NCBI GenBank assembly: GCA_963971305.1
Contig: OZ020303.1
Location: forward strand, 85,537,058-85,601,057
Reading direction: 5' to 3'
Length of the DNA: 64,000 bases
DNA from: Arcuatula senhousia
Lineage: Eukaryota > Mollusca > Bivalvia > Mytilida > Mytilidae
Of the stretch, positions 23,001 through 38,000 are shown in pieces. The translations under genes and the position numbers were made by a program. Every line of letters begins with the position of its first letter. Position 1 is the stretch's first letter. Under the pieces are notes generated by a model. It saw only the letters and a list, made by a program, of their open reading frames with translations. It was not told where the DNA came from and did not search any database.

Positions 23001-26000
23001 TACTCTGTAGCTAACTCTTTCTACATTAGAACAAACCTTTAAATGATCCAGCCAACTAAACATAACTTCAGCTAACAAACCTTTAAATGGTCCAGCCAAC
23101 TAAACATTACTTCAGCTAACAAACCTTTAAATGATCCAGCCAACTAAACATTACTTCAGCTAACACATTGGCATCCTACTCTGTAGCTAACTCTTTCTAC
23201 ATTAGAACAAACCTTTAAATGGTCCAGCTAACTAAACCTAACTTCAGCTAACACATTGGCATCCTGTTCTGTAGCTAACTCTTTCTACATTAGAACAAAC
23301 CTTTAAATGATCCAGCCAACTAAACATAACTTCAGCTAACAAACCTTTAAATGATCCAGCCAACTAAACATTACTTCAGCTAACAAACCTTTAAATGATC
23401 CAGCCAACTAAACATAACTTCAGCTAACAAACCTTTAAATGATCCAGCCAACTAAACATCACTTCAGCTAACAAACCTTTAAATGATCCAGCCAACTAAA
23501 CCTAACTTCAGCTAACAAACCTTTAAATGATCCAGCCAACTAAACATAACTTCAGCTAACAAACCTTTAAATGGTCCAGCCAACTAAACCTAACTTCAGC
23601 TAACAAACCTTTAAATGGTCCAGCCAACTAAACATAACTTCAGCTAACACATTGGCATCTTGTTCTGTAGCTAACTCTTTCCATGCTGAATCACTCTTGT
23701 TTAATGTTTCCTGCAAGGCATGAAAACTTCATCAAAATCTGATATAGTGAAATAAAAATCAAAAATTTCTATACATAAGATGAAATAATCTGTAAGTTCA
23801 TTTAAAATACAAATAACATAATATGATTAAGGCCTTTTAGCGAGCATCAAAAATCTATACCTTTTAAAAACAAGCAAATCTGTGAGCTAATGCTCACTAG
23901 TGATACCCCCGCTCCCCAAACTATGCCATGCACACAAGTTTAAATACTCGGTAAACAGGAAGAAGTTGACCTAGGAACATAAAATTGGTATACACCATAT
24001 GGGACTATAGGATAAAGCTATATGCAAAATATCAGACCTTTATATCTTGTAGTTGCTGAGAAAACTTTGACGAAAAATTTGCATTCATGTTCACTATGTG
24101 CAAAAATCAAAGTATTTGGTAAACAGGAAGTAGTTGACCTAGGAACATAAAATCGGTATACACCATATGGTACTATAGGAGAAAGCTTTATGCAAAATAT
24201 CAGACCTCTACGTCATGTAGTTGCTTAGAAAACTGTGACGGAAATTTTGAATGTATGTACACTATGTGTACAAACCTAAGTATTCGGTAAACAGGAAGTA
24301 GTTGACCTAGGAACATAAAATTGGTATACACCATATGGGACTATAGGATAAAGCTATACGCAAAATATCAGACCTTTATCTCTTGTAGTTGCTGAGAAAA
24401 CTTTGACAAAAATTTTGCATTCATGTTCACTATGTGCAAAAATCAAAGTTTTCGGTAAACAGGAAGTAGTTGACCTAGGAGCATGAAATCGGTATACACC
24501 ATACGGTAATATAGGAGAAAGCTATACACAAAATATCAGACCTCTGCATCATGTAGTTGCTGAGAAAACTGTGACGGAAATTATGTTACGGACGGACGGA
24601 CGAACGGACGGACGGACGGACAAGGGTAAAACAGTATACCCCCCTCTTCTTCGAAGCGGGGGTATAATAAATCCATGTGCTCGACCGGCTAAGTTTAACA
24701 TAAAGAGGGAACTTTTAAAAAAAGGAATAAGATAGTAGCAAAGTCTGACCCCACCCAACCTAAATCATATGCACTTGAGAAAGTTGTTGTTAGAATATCT
24801 GGGAACAATAACGACTTATTAAAGATTTAATTATTTGTGCAAATAATAAATCCTGTAACATTCTGGGACGACATTAAGCGGGGAAGAAATTATCTATTTT
24901 ATGGATTACGTGACGTCACTTCCTTGTCAGAGTATTTCGTGCTTCTTCAGCAGACCAAAACAACATTCAGATTCTGTCAGGTTTTGTGAGATTTTCGTAA
25001 CAGTGTTTTATTTGAAGCATTGGTAACAGAGGGTACATTAAGAAACCTGGCGGAAAAAACGGTAAAGTAAAAATATCATGCGGGTGATTGAGGAAAGTGA
25101 GTGAAACCCCACAGGATGGGACTCTTCTATCATTTTCAGGTAAGAACCTTTTATTTATTATTATGAGTAGGTTTTATTCAGTAAATTTGTGTATTTCTTT
25201 ATCTTATTTTATCTTACTTAGAATTTAACAAAGCTTGGTCAGTATCATGCATTTGGTATGACTAGTCAATGGGACAATGTTGCCAAAAGCTAGCTCGGTA
25301 ATTTCCGGAAAATCGTTTTTCAGCGGAAAAGACCAAATGGTGTTTAAATAAAAATCGGAGTGTAAAAATAAACAAGCGGATGAATGAAGGTTTTATCACT
25401 GTTTTTAAATTTCAATTTTTATATTTTTGCATAACAGATTATGATGTATTTTTTATAAGCCCAGAGGGTTGATTGTTTTACTTGCTCCGTGCCTATTATT
25501 TTATTCATTCCGTAAAAGTAAGCCTGTTCCGGTTTTCTTGTCAGTATATTTCTGGAACATCTCAAAACATGCATAATGCCGTAGGGCTCGCATCTGCGAT
25601 GCTCACTATAAATAGAATTAACAGTTATTTAAGGTTTATTTTGTTATTTTTTTACCATTTCTATGGAAGACCTTGTCAGTACCACTGTTATTGTCACTTT
25701 ATCTGCAATGAATTGATTGGTTACTAAAAATAGGACACAATAATCTCTACTGAAATCGTTTGAGAATAACTGGCTTTAGGTCATGCACCTACATAAAGCC
25801 TGGAAAACAAACCTGGTAAATATCAGCCCTTCTGCCTACTTCTTCTGACACATCAGTAGATCCCAGGGCTTCAGCGATATCATTTGTAGACAGATTGCCC
25901 AGGTCTGTACAGACAACATCGACCTCATCACTCTGTTGTGATAAGACATCCCCCATAGAACTGGTATCATTTTCTGTGTCAGGCTGTTGGTCTAGTTTTA

Positions 26001-29000
26001 ACAGTCTCTCATTAGGAAGGTCTTCCATACAGACACTTTGCTTCCTCGCTAGACATCGGACTTGTTTCTCCAGAGAGGTCTGTGATGTGACTCTAGGTAG
26101 ACCATTGTCTGGGGAGTTACTGATTCTTCTCTCCAGTATTAAGTTGTTACTTGGTGATTTCCTGATCTGTGATAATGATTGGCCTTTACCTGATAGTTCT
26201 AACAATCTCTCGCACACTACATATATAGTCTGAAAGAAGATAAAAGATAATGATTGGCCTCTACCTGATAGTTCTAACAATCTCTCACATACTACATATA
26301 TAATCTGAAAGAAGATAAAAGATAATGATTGGCCTCTACCTGATAGTTCTAACAATCTCTCACACACTACATATATAATCTAAAAGATAAAAGATAATGA
26401 TTGCCCTCTACCTGATAGCTCTAACAATCTCTCACACACAACATATATAATCTAAAAGAAGATAAAAGATAATGATTGGCCTCTACCTGATAGTTCTAAC
26501 AATCTCTCACATACTACATATATAATCTGAAAGAAGATAAAAGATAATGATTGGCCTCTACCTGATAGTTCTAACAATCTCTCACACACTACATATATAA
26601 TCTGAAAGAAGATAAAAGATAATGATTGACCTCTACCTGATAGCTCTAACAATCTCTCACACACTACATATATAATCTGAAAGAAGATAAAAGATAATGA
26701 TTGGCCTCTACCTGATAGCTCTAACAATCTCTCACACACAACATATATTATCTAAAAGAAGATAAAAGATAATGATTGGCCTCTACCTGATAGCTCTAAC
26801 AATCTCTCACATACTACATATATAATCTGAAAGAAGATAAAAGATAATGATTGGCCTCTACCTGATAGCTCTAACAATCTCTCACATACTACATATATAG
26901 TCTGAAAGAAGATAAAAGATAATGATTGGCCTCTACCTGATAGTTCTAACAATCTCTCACACACTACATATATAATCTAAAAGAAGATAAAAGATAATGA
27001 TTGGCCTCTACCTGATAGTTCTAACAATCTCTCACACACTACATATATAATCTAAAAGAAGATAAAAGATAATGATTGGCCTCTACCTGATAGCTCTAAC
27101 AATCTCTCACATACTACATATATAGTCTGAAAGAAGATAAAAGATAATGATTGGCCTCTACCTGATAGCTCTAACAATCTCTCACATACTACATATATAG
27201 TCTGAAAGAAGATAAAAGATAATGATTGGCCTCTACCTGATAGTTCTAACAATCTCTCACACACTACATATATAATCTAAAAGATAAAAGATAATGATTG
27301 GCCTCTACCTGATAGCTCTAACAATCTCTCACACACTACATATATAATCTAAAAGAAGATAAAAGATAATGATTGGCCTCTACCTGATAGCTCTAACAAT
27401 CTCTCACATACTACATATATAGTCTGAAAGAAGATAAAAGATAATGATTGGCCTCTACCTGATAGCTCTAACAATCTCTCACATACTACATATATAGTCT
27501 GAAAGAAGATAAAAGATAATGATTGGCCTCTACCTGATAGTTCTAACAATCTCTCACACACTACATATATAATCTAAAAGATAAAAGATAATGATTGGCC
27601 TCTACCTGATAGCTCTAACAATCTCTCACACACTACATATATAATCTAAAAGAAGATAAAAGATAATGATTGGCCTCTACCTGATAGCTCTAACAATCTC
27701 TCACATACTACATATATAGTCTGAAAGAAGATAAAAGATAATGATTGGCCTTTACCTAATAGCTCTAACAACCTCTCACATACTACATATATAATCTAAA
27801 AGAAGATAAAAGATAATGATTGGCCTCTACCTGATAGCTCTAACAATCTCTCACACACTACATATATAATCTAAAAGAAGATAAAAGATAATGATTGGCC
27901 TTTACCTAATAGCTCTAACAACCTCTCACATACTACATATATAATCTAAAAGAAGATAAAAGATAATGATTGGCCTCTACCTGATAGTTCTAACAATCTC
28001 TCACACACTACATATATAATCTAAAAGAAGATAAAAGATAATGATTGGCCTCTACCTGATAGTTCTAACAATCTCTCACACACTACATATATAATCTAAA
28101 AGAAGATAAAAGATAATGATTGGCCTCTACCTGATAGTTCTAACAACCTCTCACACACTACATATATAATCTAAAAGAAGATAAAAGATAATGATTGGCC
28201 TCTACCTGATAGCTCTAACAATCTCTCACACACTACATATATAATCTGAAAGAAGATAAAAGATAATGATTGGCCTCTACCTGATAGCTCTAACAATCTC
28301 TCACACACTACATATATAATCTGAAAGAAGATAAAAGATAATGATTGGCCTCTACCTGATAGCTCTAACAATCTCTCACATACTACATATATTATCTAGA
28401 GGAAGATAAAAGATAATGATTGGCCTCTACCTGATAGCTCTAACAATCTCTCACATACTACATATATAATCTGAAAGAAGATAAAAGATAATGATTGGCC
28501 TCTACCTGATAGCTCTAACAATCTCTCACACACTACATATATAATCTAAAAGAAGATAAAAGATAATGATTGGCCTCTACCTGATAGTTCTAACAATCTC
28601 TCACACACTACATATATAATCTGAAAGAAGATAAAAGATAATGATTGGCCTCTACCTGATAGTTCTAACAATCTCTCACACACTACATATATAATCTAAA
28701 AGAAGATAAAAGATAATGATTGGCCTCTACCTGATAGCTCTAACAATCTCTCACACACTACAAATATAATCTGAAAGAAGATAAAAGATAATGATTGGCC
28801 TCTACCTGATAGCTCTAACAATCTCTCACACACTACATATATAATCTGAAAGAAGATAAAAGATAATGATTGACCTCTACCTGATAGTTCTAACAATCTC
28901 TCACACACTACATATATTATCTAGAGGAAGATAAAAGATAATGATTGGCCTCTACCTGATAGCTCTAACAATCTCTCACATACTACATATATAATCTGAA

Positions 29001-32000
29001 AGAAGATAAAAGATAATGATTGGCCTCTACCTGATAGTTTTAACAATCTCTCACACACTACATATATAATCTAAAAGATAAAAGATAATGATTGGCCTCT
29101 ACCTGATAGCTCTAACAATCTCTCACATACTACATATATAATCTAAAAGAAGATAAAAGATAATGATTGGCCTCTACCTGATAGCTCTAACAATCTCTCA
29201 CACACTACATATATAATCTAAAAGAAGATAAAAGATAATGATTGGCCTCTACCTGATAGTTCTAACAATCTCTCACATACTACATATATAATCTGAAAGA
29301 AGATAAAAGATAATGATTGGCCTCTACCTGATAGCTCTAACAATCTCTCACACACTACATATATAATCTAAAAGAAGATAAAAGATAATGATTGGCCTCT
29401 ACCTGATAGCTCTAACAATCTCTCACACACTACATATATAATCTGAAAGAAGATAAAAGATAATGATTGGCCTCTACCTGATAGCTCTAACAATCTCTCA
29501 CACACTACATATATAATCTAAAAGAAGATAAAAGATAATGATTGGCCTCTACCTGATAGTTCTAACAATCTCTCACACACTACATATATAATCTGAAAGA
29601 AGATAAAAGATAATGATTGGCCTCTACCTGATAGTTCTAACAATCTCTCACACACTACATATATAATCTAAAAGAAGATAAAAGATAATGATTGGCCTCT
29701 ACCTGATAGCTCTAACAATCTCTCACACACTACAAATATAATCTGAAAGAAGATAAAAGATAATGATTGGCCTCTACCTGATAGCTCTAACAATCTCTCA
29801 CACACTACATATATAATCTGAAAGAAGATAAAAGATAATGATTGACCTCTACCTGATAGTTCTAACAATCTCTCACACACTACATATATTATCTAGAGGA
29901 AGATAAAAGATAATGATTGGCCTCTACCTGATAGCTCTAACAATCTCTCACATACTACATATATAATCTGAAAGAAGATAAAAGATAATGATTGACCTCT
30001 ACCTGATAGTCTAACAATCTCTCACACACTACATATATAATCTAAAAGATAAAAGATAATGATTGGCCTCTACCTGATAGTTCTAACAATCTCTCACACA
30101 CTACATATATAATCTGAAAGAAGATAAAAGATAATGATTGACCTCTACCTGATAGCTCTAACAATCTCTCACACACTACATATATAATCTAAAAGATAAA
30201 AGATAATGATTGGCCTCTACCTGATAGCTCTAACAATCTCTCACACACTACATATATAATCTGAAAGAAGATAAAAGATAATGATTGGCCTCTACCTGAT
30301 AGTTCTAACAATCTCTCACACACTACATATATAATCTAAAAGATAAAAGATAATGATTGGCCTCTACCTGATAGCTCTAACAATCTCTCACACACTACAT
30401 ATATAATCTGAAAGAAGATAAAAGATAATGATTGGCCTCTACCTGATAGTTCTAACAATCTCTCACACACTACATATATAATCTGAAAGACGATAAAAGA
30501 TAATGATTGGCCTCTACCTGATAGTTCTAACAATCTCTCACACACTACATATATAATCTGAAAGAAGATAAAAGATAATGATTGGCCTCTACCTGATAGT
30601 TCTAACAATCTCTCACACACTACATATATAATCTAAAAGATAAAAGATAATGATTGGCCTCTACCTGATAGTTCTAACAATCTCTCACACACTACATATA
30701 TAATCTGAAAGACGATAAAAGATAATGATTGGCCTCTACCTGATAGCTCTAACAATCTCTCACACACTACATATATAATCTGAAAGAAGATAAAAGATAA
30801 TGATTGACCTCTACCTGATAGTTCTAACAATCTCTCACACACTACATATATAATCTAAAAGATAAAAGATAATGATTGGCCTCTACCTGATAGCTCTAAC
30901 AATCTCTCACACACTACATATATAATCTAAAAGAAGATAAAAGATAATGATTGACCTCTACCTGATAGTTCTAACAATCTCTCACATACTACATATATAA
31001 TCTAAAAGAAGATAAAAGATAATGATTGGCCTCTACCTGATAGCTCTAACAATCTCTCACACACTACATATATAATCTGAAAGAAGATAAAAGATAATGA
31101 TTGGCCTCTACCTGATAGTTCTAACAATCTCTCACACACTACATATATAATCTGAAAGACGATAAAAGATAATGATTGGCCTCTACCTGATAGTTCTAAC
31201 AATCTCTCACACACTACATATATAATCTGAAAGAAGATAAAAGATAATGATTGACCTCTACCTGATAGTTCTAACAATCTCTCACACACTACATATATAA
31301 TCTGAAAGACGATAAAAGATAATGATTGGCCTCTACCTGATAGTTCTAACAATCTCTCACACACTACATATATAATCTAAAAGAAGATAAAAGATAATGA
31401 TTGGCCTCTACCTGATAGTTCTAACAATCTCTCACACACTACATATATAATCTAAAAGATAAAAGATAATGATTGGCCTCTACCTGATAGCTCTAACAAT
31501 CTCTCACACACTACATATATAATCTGAAAGAAGATAAAAGATAATGATTGACCTCTACCTGATAGTTCTAACAATCTCTCACATACTACATATATAATCT
31601 GAAAGATAAAAGATAATGATTGGCCTCTACCTGATAGTTCTAACAACCTCTCACACACTACATATATAATCTGAAAGAAGATAAAAGATAATGATTGGCC
31701 TCTATCTGATAGTTCTAACAATCTCTCACACACTACATATATAATCTAAAAGAAGATAAAAGATAATGATTGGCCTCTACCTGATAGCTCTAACAATCTC
31801 TCACACACTACATATATAATCTAAAAGAAGATAAAAGATAATGATTGGCCTCTACCTGATAGTTCTAACAATCTCTCACACACTACATATATAATCTAAA
31901 AGAAGATAAAAGATAATGATTGGCCTCTACCTGATAGTTCTAACAATCTCTCACACACTACATATATAATCTAAAAGAAGATAAAAGATAATGATTGGCC

Positions 32001-35000
32001 TCTACCTGATAGTTCTAACAATCTCTCACACACTACATATATAATCTGAAAGAAGATAAAAGATAATGATTGGCCTCTACCTGATAGTTCTAACAATCTC
32101 TCACACACTACATATATAATCTAAAAGATAAAAGATAATGATTGGCCTCTACCTGATAGTTCTAACAATCTCTCACATACTACATATATAATCTGAAAGA
32201 AGATAAAAGATAATGATTGGCCTCTACCTGATAGTTCTAACAATCTCTCACATACTACATATATAATCTGAAAGATAAAAGATAATGATTGGCCTCTACC
32301 TGATAGTTCTAACAATCTCTCACACACTACATATATAATCTAAAAGAAGATAAAAGATAATGATTGGCCTCTACCTGATAGTTCTAACAATCTCTCACAC
32401 ACTACATATATAATCTGAAAGAAGATAAAAGATAATGATTGGCCTCTACCTGATAGTTCTAACAATCTCTCACACACTACATATATAATCTAAAAGATAA
32501 AAGATAATGATTGGCCTCTACCTGATAGTTCTAACAATCTCTCACACACTACATATATAATCTAAAAGAAGATAAAAGATAATGATTGGCCTCTACCTGA
32601 TAGTTCTAACAACCTCTCACATACTACATATATAATCTGAAAGAAGATAAAAGATAATGATTGGCCTCTACCTGATAGTTCTAACAACCTCTCACATACT
32701 ACATATATAATCTAAAAGATAAAAGATAATGATTGGCCTCTACCTGATAGTTCTAACAATCTCTCACACACTACATATATAATCTGAAAGAAGATAAAAG
32801 ATAATGATTGGCCTCTACCTGATAGTTCTAACAATCTCTCACACACTACATATATAATCTAAAAGAAGATAAAAGATAATGATTGGCCTCTACCTGATAG
32901 TTCTAACAATCTCTCACACACTACATATATAATCTGAAAGAAGATAAAAGATAATGATTGGCCTCTACCTGATAGTTCTAACAATCTCTCACACACTACA
33001 TATATAATCTAAAAGAAGATAAAAGATAATGATTGGCCTCTACCTGATAGCTCTAACAATCTCTCACACACAACATATATAATCTGAAAGACGATAAAAG
33101 ATAATGATTGGCCTCTACCTGATAGTTCTAACAATCTCTCACACACTACATATATAATCTGAAAGACGATAAAAGATAATGATTGGCCTCTACCTGATAG
33201 TTCTAACAATCTCTCACACACTACATATATAATCTGAAAGAAGATAAAAGATAATGATTGGCCTCTACCTGATAGCTCTAACAATCTCTCACACACAACA
33301 TATATAATCTGAAAGACGATAAAAGATAATGATTGGCCTCTACCTGATAGTTCTAACAATCTCTCACACACTACATATATAATCTGAAAGACGATAAAAG
33401 ATAATGATTGGCCTCTACCTGATAGCTCTAACAATCTCTCACACACAACATATATAATCTGAAAGACGATAAAAGATAATGATTGGCCTCTACCTGATAG
33501 TTCTAACAATCTCTCACACACTACATATATAATCTGAAAGACGATAAAAGATAATGATTGGCCTCTACCTGATAGTTCTAACAATCTCTCACACACTACA
33601 TATATAATCTGAAAGAAGATAAAAGATAATGATTGGCCTCTACCTGATAGCTCTAACAATCTCTCACACACAACATATATAATCTGAAAGACGATAAAAG
33701 ATAATGATTGGCCTCTACCTGATAGTTCTAACAATCTCTCACACACTACATATATAATCTGAAAGACGATAAAAGATAATGATTGGCCTCTACCTGATAG
33801 TTCTAACAATCTCTCACACACAACATATATAATCTAAAAGAAGATAAAAGATAATGATTGGCCTCTACCTGATAGTTCTAACAATCTCTCACACACTACA
33901 TATATAATCTGAAAGACGATAAAAGATAATGATTGGCCTCTACCTGATAGTTCTAACAATCTCTCACACACTACATATATAATCTGAAAGACGATAAAAG
34001 ATAATGATTGGCCTCTACCTGATAGTTCTAACAATCTCTCACATACTACATATATAATCTGAAAGAAGATAAAAGATAATGATTGGCCTCTACCTGATAG
34101 CTCTAACAATCTCTCACACACTACATATATTATCTGAAAGACGATAAAAGATAATGATTGGCCTCTACCTGATAGTTCTAACAATCTCTCACACACTACA
34201 TATATAATCTGAAAGACGATAAAAGATAATGATTGGCCTCTACCTGATAGTTCTAACAATCTCTCACATACTACATATATAATCTGAAAGAAGATAAAAG
34301 ATAATGATTGGCCTCTACCTGATAGCTCTAACAATCTCTCACATACTACATATATAATCTAAAAGAAGATAAAAGATAATGATTGGCCTCTACCTGATAG
34401 TTCTAACAATCTCTCACACACTACATATATAATCTGAAAGAAGATAAAAGATAATGATTGGCCTCTACCTGATAGCTCTAACAATCTCTCACACACTACA
34501 TATATAATCTGAAAGAAGATAAAAGATAATGATTGGCCTCTACCTGATAGTTCTAACAATCTCTCACATACTACATATATAATCTGAAAGAAGACAAAAG
34601 ATAATGATTGGCCTCTACCTGATAGCTCTAACAATCTCTCACATACTACATATATTATCTGAAAGAAGATAAAAGATAATGATTGACCTCTACCTGATAG
34701 TTCTAACAATCTCTCACACACTACATATATAATCTGAAAGAAGATAAAAGATAATGATTGGCCTCTACCTGATAGTTCTAACAATCTCTCACACACTACA
34801 TATATAATCTGAAAGAAGATAAAAGATAATGATTGGCCTCTACCTGATAGTTCTAACAATCTCTCACACACTACATATATAATCTGAAAGAAGATAAAAG
34901 ATAATGATTGGCCTCTACCTGATAGTTCTAACAATCTCTCACATACTACATATATAATCTGAAAGAAGACAAAAGATAATGATTGGCCTCTACCTGATAG

Positions 35001-38000
35001 TTCTAACAATCTCTCACACACTACATATATTATCTAAAAGAAGATAAAAGATAATGATTGGCCTCTACCTAATAGTTCTAACAATCTCTCACATACTACA
35101 TATATAATCTGAAAGAAGATAAAAGATAATGATTGGCCTCTACCTGATAGTTCTAACAATCTCTCACATACTACATATATAATCTAAAAGAAGATAAAAG
35201 ATAATGATTGGCCTCTACCTGATAGTTCTAACAATCTCTCACACACTACATATATAATCTAAAAGAAGATAAAAGATAATGATTGGCCTCTACCTGATAG
35301 TTCTAACAATCTCTCACATACTACATATATAATCTAAAAGAAGTAAAAAGATAATGATTGGCCTCTACCTGATAGTTCTAACAATCTCTCACACACTACA
35401 TATATTATCTGAAAGAAGATAAAAGATAATGATTGGCCTCTACCTGATAGCTCTAACAATCTCTCACACACTACATATATTATCTGAAAGAAGATAAAAG
35501 ATAATGATTGGCCTCTACCTGATAGCTCTAACAACCTCTCACACACTACATATATTATCTGAAAGAAGATAAAAGATAATGATTGGCCTCTACCTGATAG
35601 CTCTAACAACCTCTCACACACTACATATATTATCTGAAAGAAGATAAAAGATAATGATTGGCCTCTACCTGATAGCTCTAACAATCTCTCACACACTACA
35701 TATATAATCTAAAAGAAGATAAAAGATAATGATTGGCCTCTACCTGATAGTTCTAACAATCTCTCACACACTACATATATAATCTGAAAGACGATAAAAG
35801 ATAATGATTGGCCTCTACCTGATAGTTCTAACAATCTCTCACACACTACATATATAATCTGAAAGAAGATAAAAGATAATGATTGGCCTCTACCTGATAG
35901 TTCTAACAATCTCTCACACACTACATATATAATCTAAAAGAAGATAAAAGATAATGATTGGCCTCTACCTGATAGTTTTAACAATCTCTCACACACTACA
36001 TATATAATCTAAAAGAAGATAAAAGATAATGATTGACCTCTACCTGATAGTTCTAACAATCTCTCACACACTACATATATAATCTGAAAGATAAAAGATA
36101 ATGATTGGCCTCTACCTGATAGCTCTAACAATCTCTCACACACTACATATATTATCTAAAAGAAGATAAAAGATAATGATTGGCCTCTACCTGATAGTTC
36201 TAACAATCTCTCACACACTACATATATAATCTGAAAGAAGATAAAAGATAATGATTGGCCTCTACCTGATAGTTCTAACAATCTCTCACACACTACATAT
36301 ATAATCTGAAAGATAAAAGATAATGATTGGCCTCTACCTGATAGCTCTAACAATCTCTCACACATTACATATATAATCTAAAAGAAGATAAAAGATAATG
36401 ATTGGCCTCTACCTGATAGCTCTAACAATCTCTCACATACTACATATATAATCTGAAAGAAGATAAAAGATAATGATTGGCCTCTACCTGATAGTTCTAA
36501 CAATCTCTCACACACTACATATATTATCTAGAGGAAGATAAAAGATAATGATTGGCCTCTACCTGATAGTTCTAGCAATCTCTCACATTCAACATATATA
36601 ATCTGAAAGAAGATAAAAGATAATGATTGGCCTCTTCCTGATAGTTCTAACAATCTCTCACACACTACATATATAATCTGAAAGAAGATAAAAGATAATG
36701 ATTGGCCTCTACCTGATAGTTCTAACAATCTCTCACACACTACATATATAATCTGAAAGAAGATAAAAGATAATGATTGACCTCTACCTGATAGTTCTAA
36801 CAATCTCTCACATACTACATATATAATCTAAAAGAAGATAAAAGATAATGATTGGCCTCTACCTGATAGTTCTAACAATCTCTCACATACTACATATATA
36901 ATCTAAAAGAAGATAAAAGATAATGATTGGCCTCTACCTGATAGTTCTAACAATCTCTCACACACTACATATATAATCTAAAAGAAGACAAAAGATAATG
37001 ATTGGCCTCTACCTGATAGTTCTAACAATCTCTCACACACTACATATATAATCTGAAAGAAGATAAAAGATAATGATTGGCCTCTACCTGATAGCTCTAA
37101 CAATCTCTCACACACTACATATATAATCTGAAAGAAGATAAAAGATAATGATTGGCCTCTACCTGATAGTTCTAACAATCTCTCACACACTACATATATA
37201 ATCTGAAAGAAGATAAAAGATAATGATTGGCCTCTATCTGATAGTTCTAACAATCTCTCACACACTACATATATAATCTAAAAGAAGATAAAAGATAATG
37301 ATTGGCCTCTACCTGATAGTTTTAACAATCTCTCACACACTACATATATAATCTGAAAGAAGATAAAAGATAATGATTGGCCTCTACCTGATAGTTCTAA
37401 CAATCTCTCACACACTACATATATAATCTGAAAGATAAAAGATAATGATTGGCCTCTACCTGATAGTTCTAACAACCTCTCACACACTACATATATAATC
37501 TGAAAGAAGATAAAAGATAATGATTGGCCTCTACCTGATAGTTCTAACAATCTCTCACACACTACATATATAATCTGAAAGAAGATAAAAGATAATGATT
37601 GGCCTCTACCTGATAGTTCTAACAATCTCTTACATACTACATATATAATCTAAAAGAAGATAAAAGATAATGATTGGCCTCTACCTGATAGCTCTAACAA
37701 TCTCTCACACACTACATATATAATCTGAAAGAAGATAAAAGATAATGATTGGCCTCTACCTGATAGTTCTAACAATCTCTCACACACTACATATATAATC
37801 TGAAAGAAGATAAAAGATAATGATTGGCCTCTACCTGATAGTTCTAACAATCTCTCACACACTACATATATAATCTGAAAGAAGATAAAAGATAATGATT
37901 GGCCTCTACCTGATAGTTCTAACAATCTCTCACACACTACATATATAATCTAAAATAAGATAAAAGATAATGATTGGCCTCTACCTGATAGTTCTAACAA

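Noticed and set aside
25895..26233. Plus-strand 112-codon frame
   Set aside because: It is the antisense of exon I, whose minus-strand frame matches PTPDC1.
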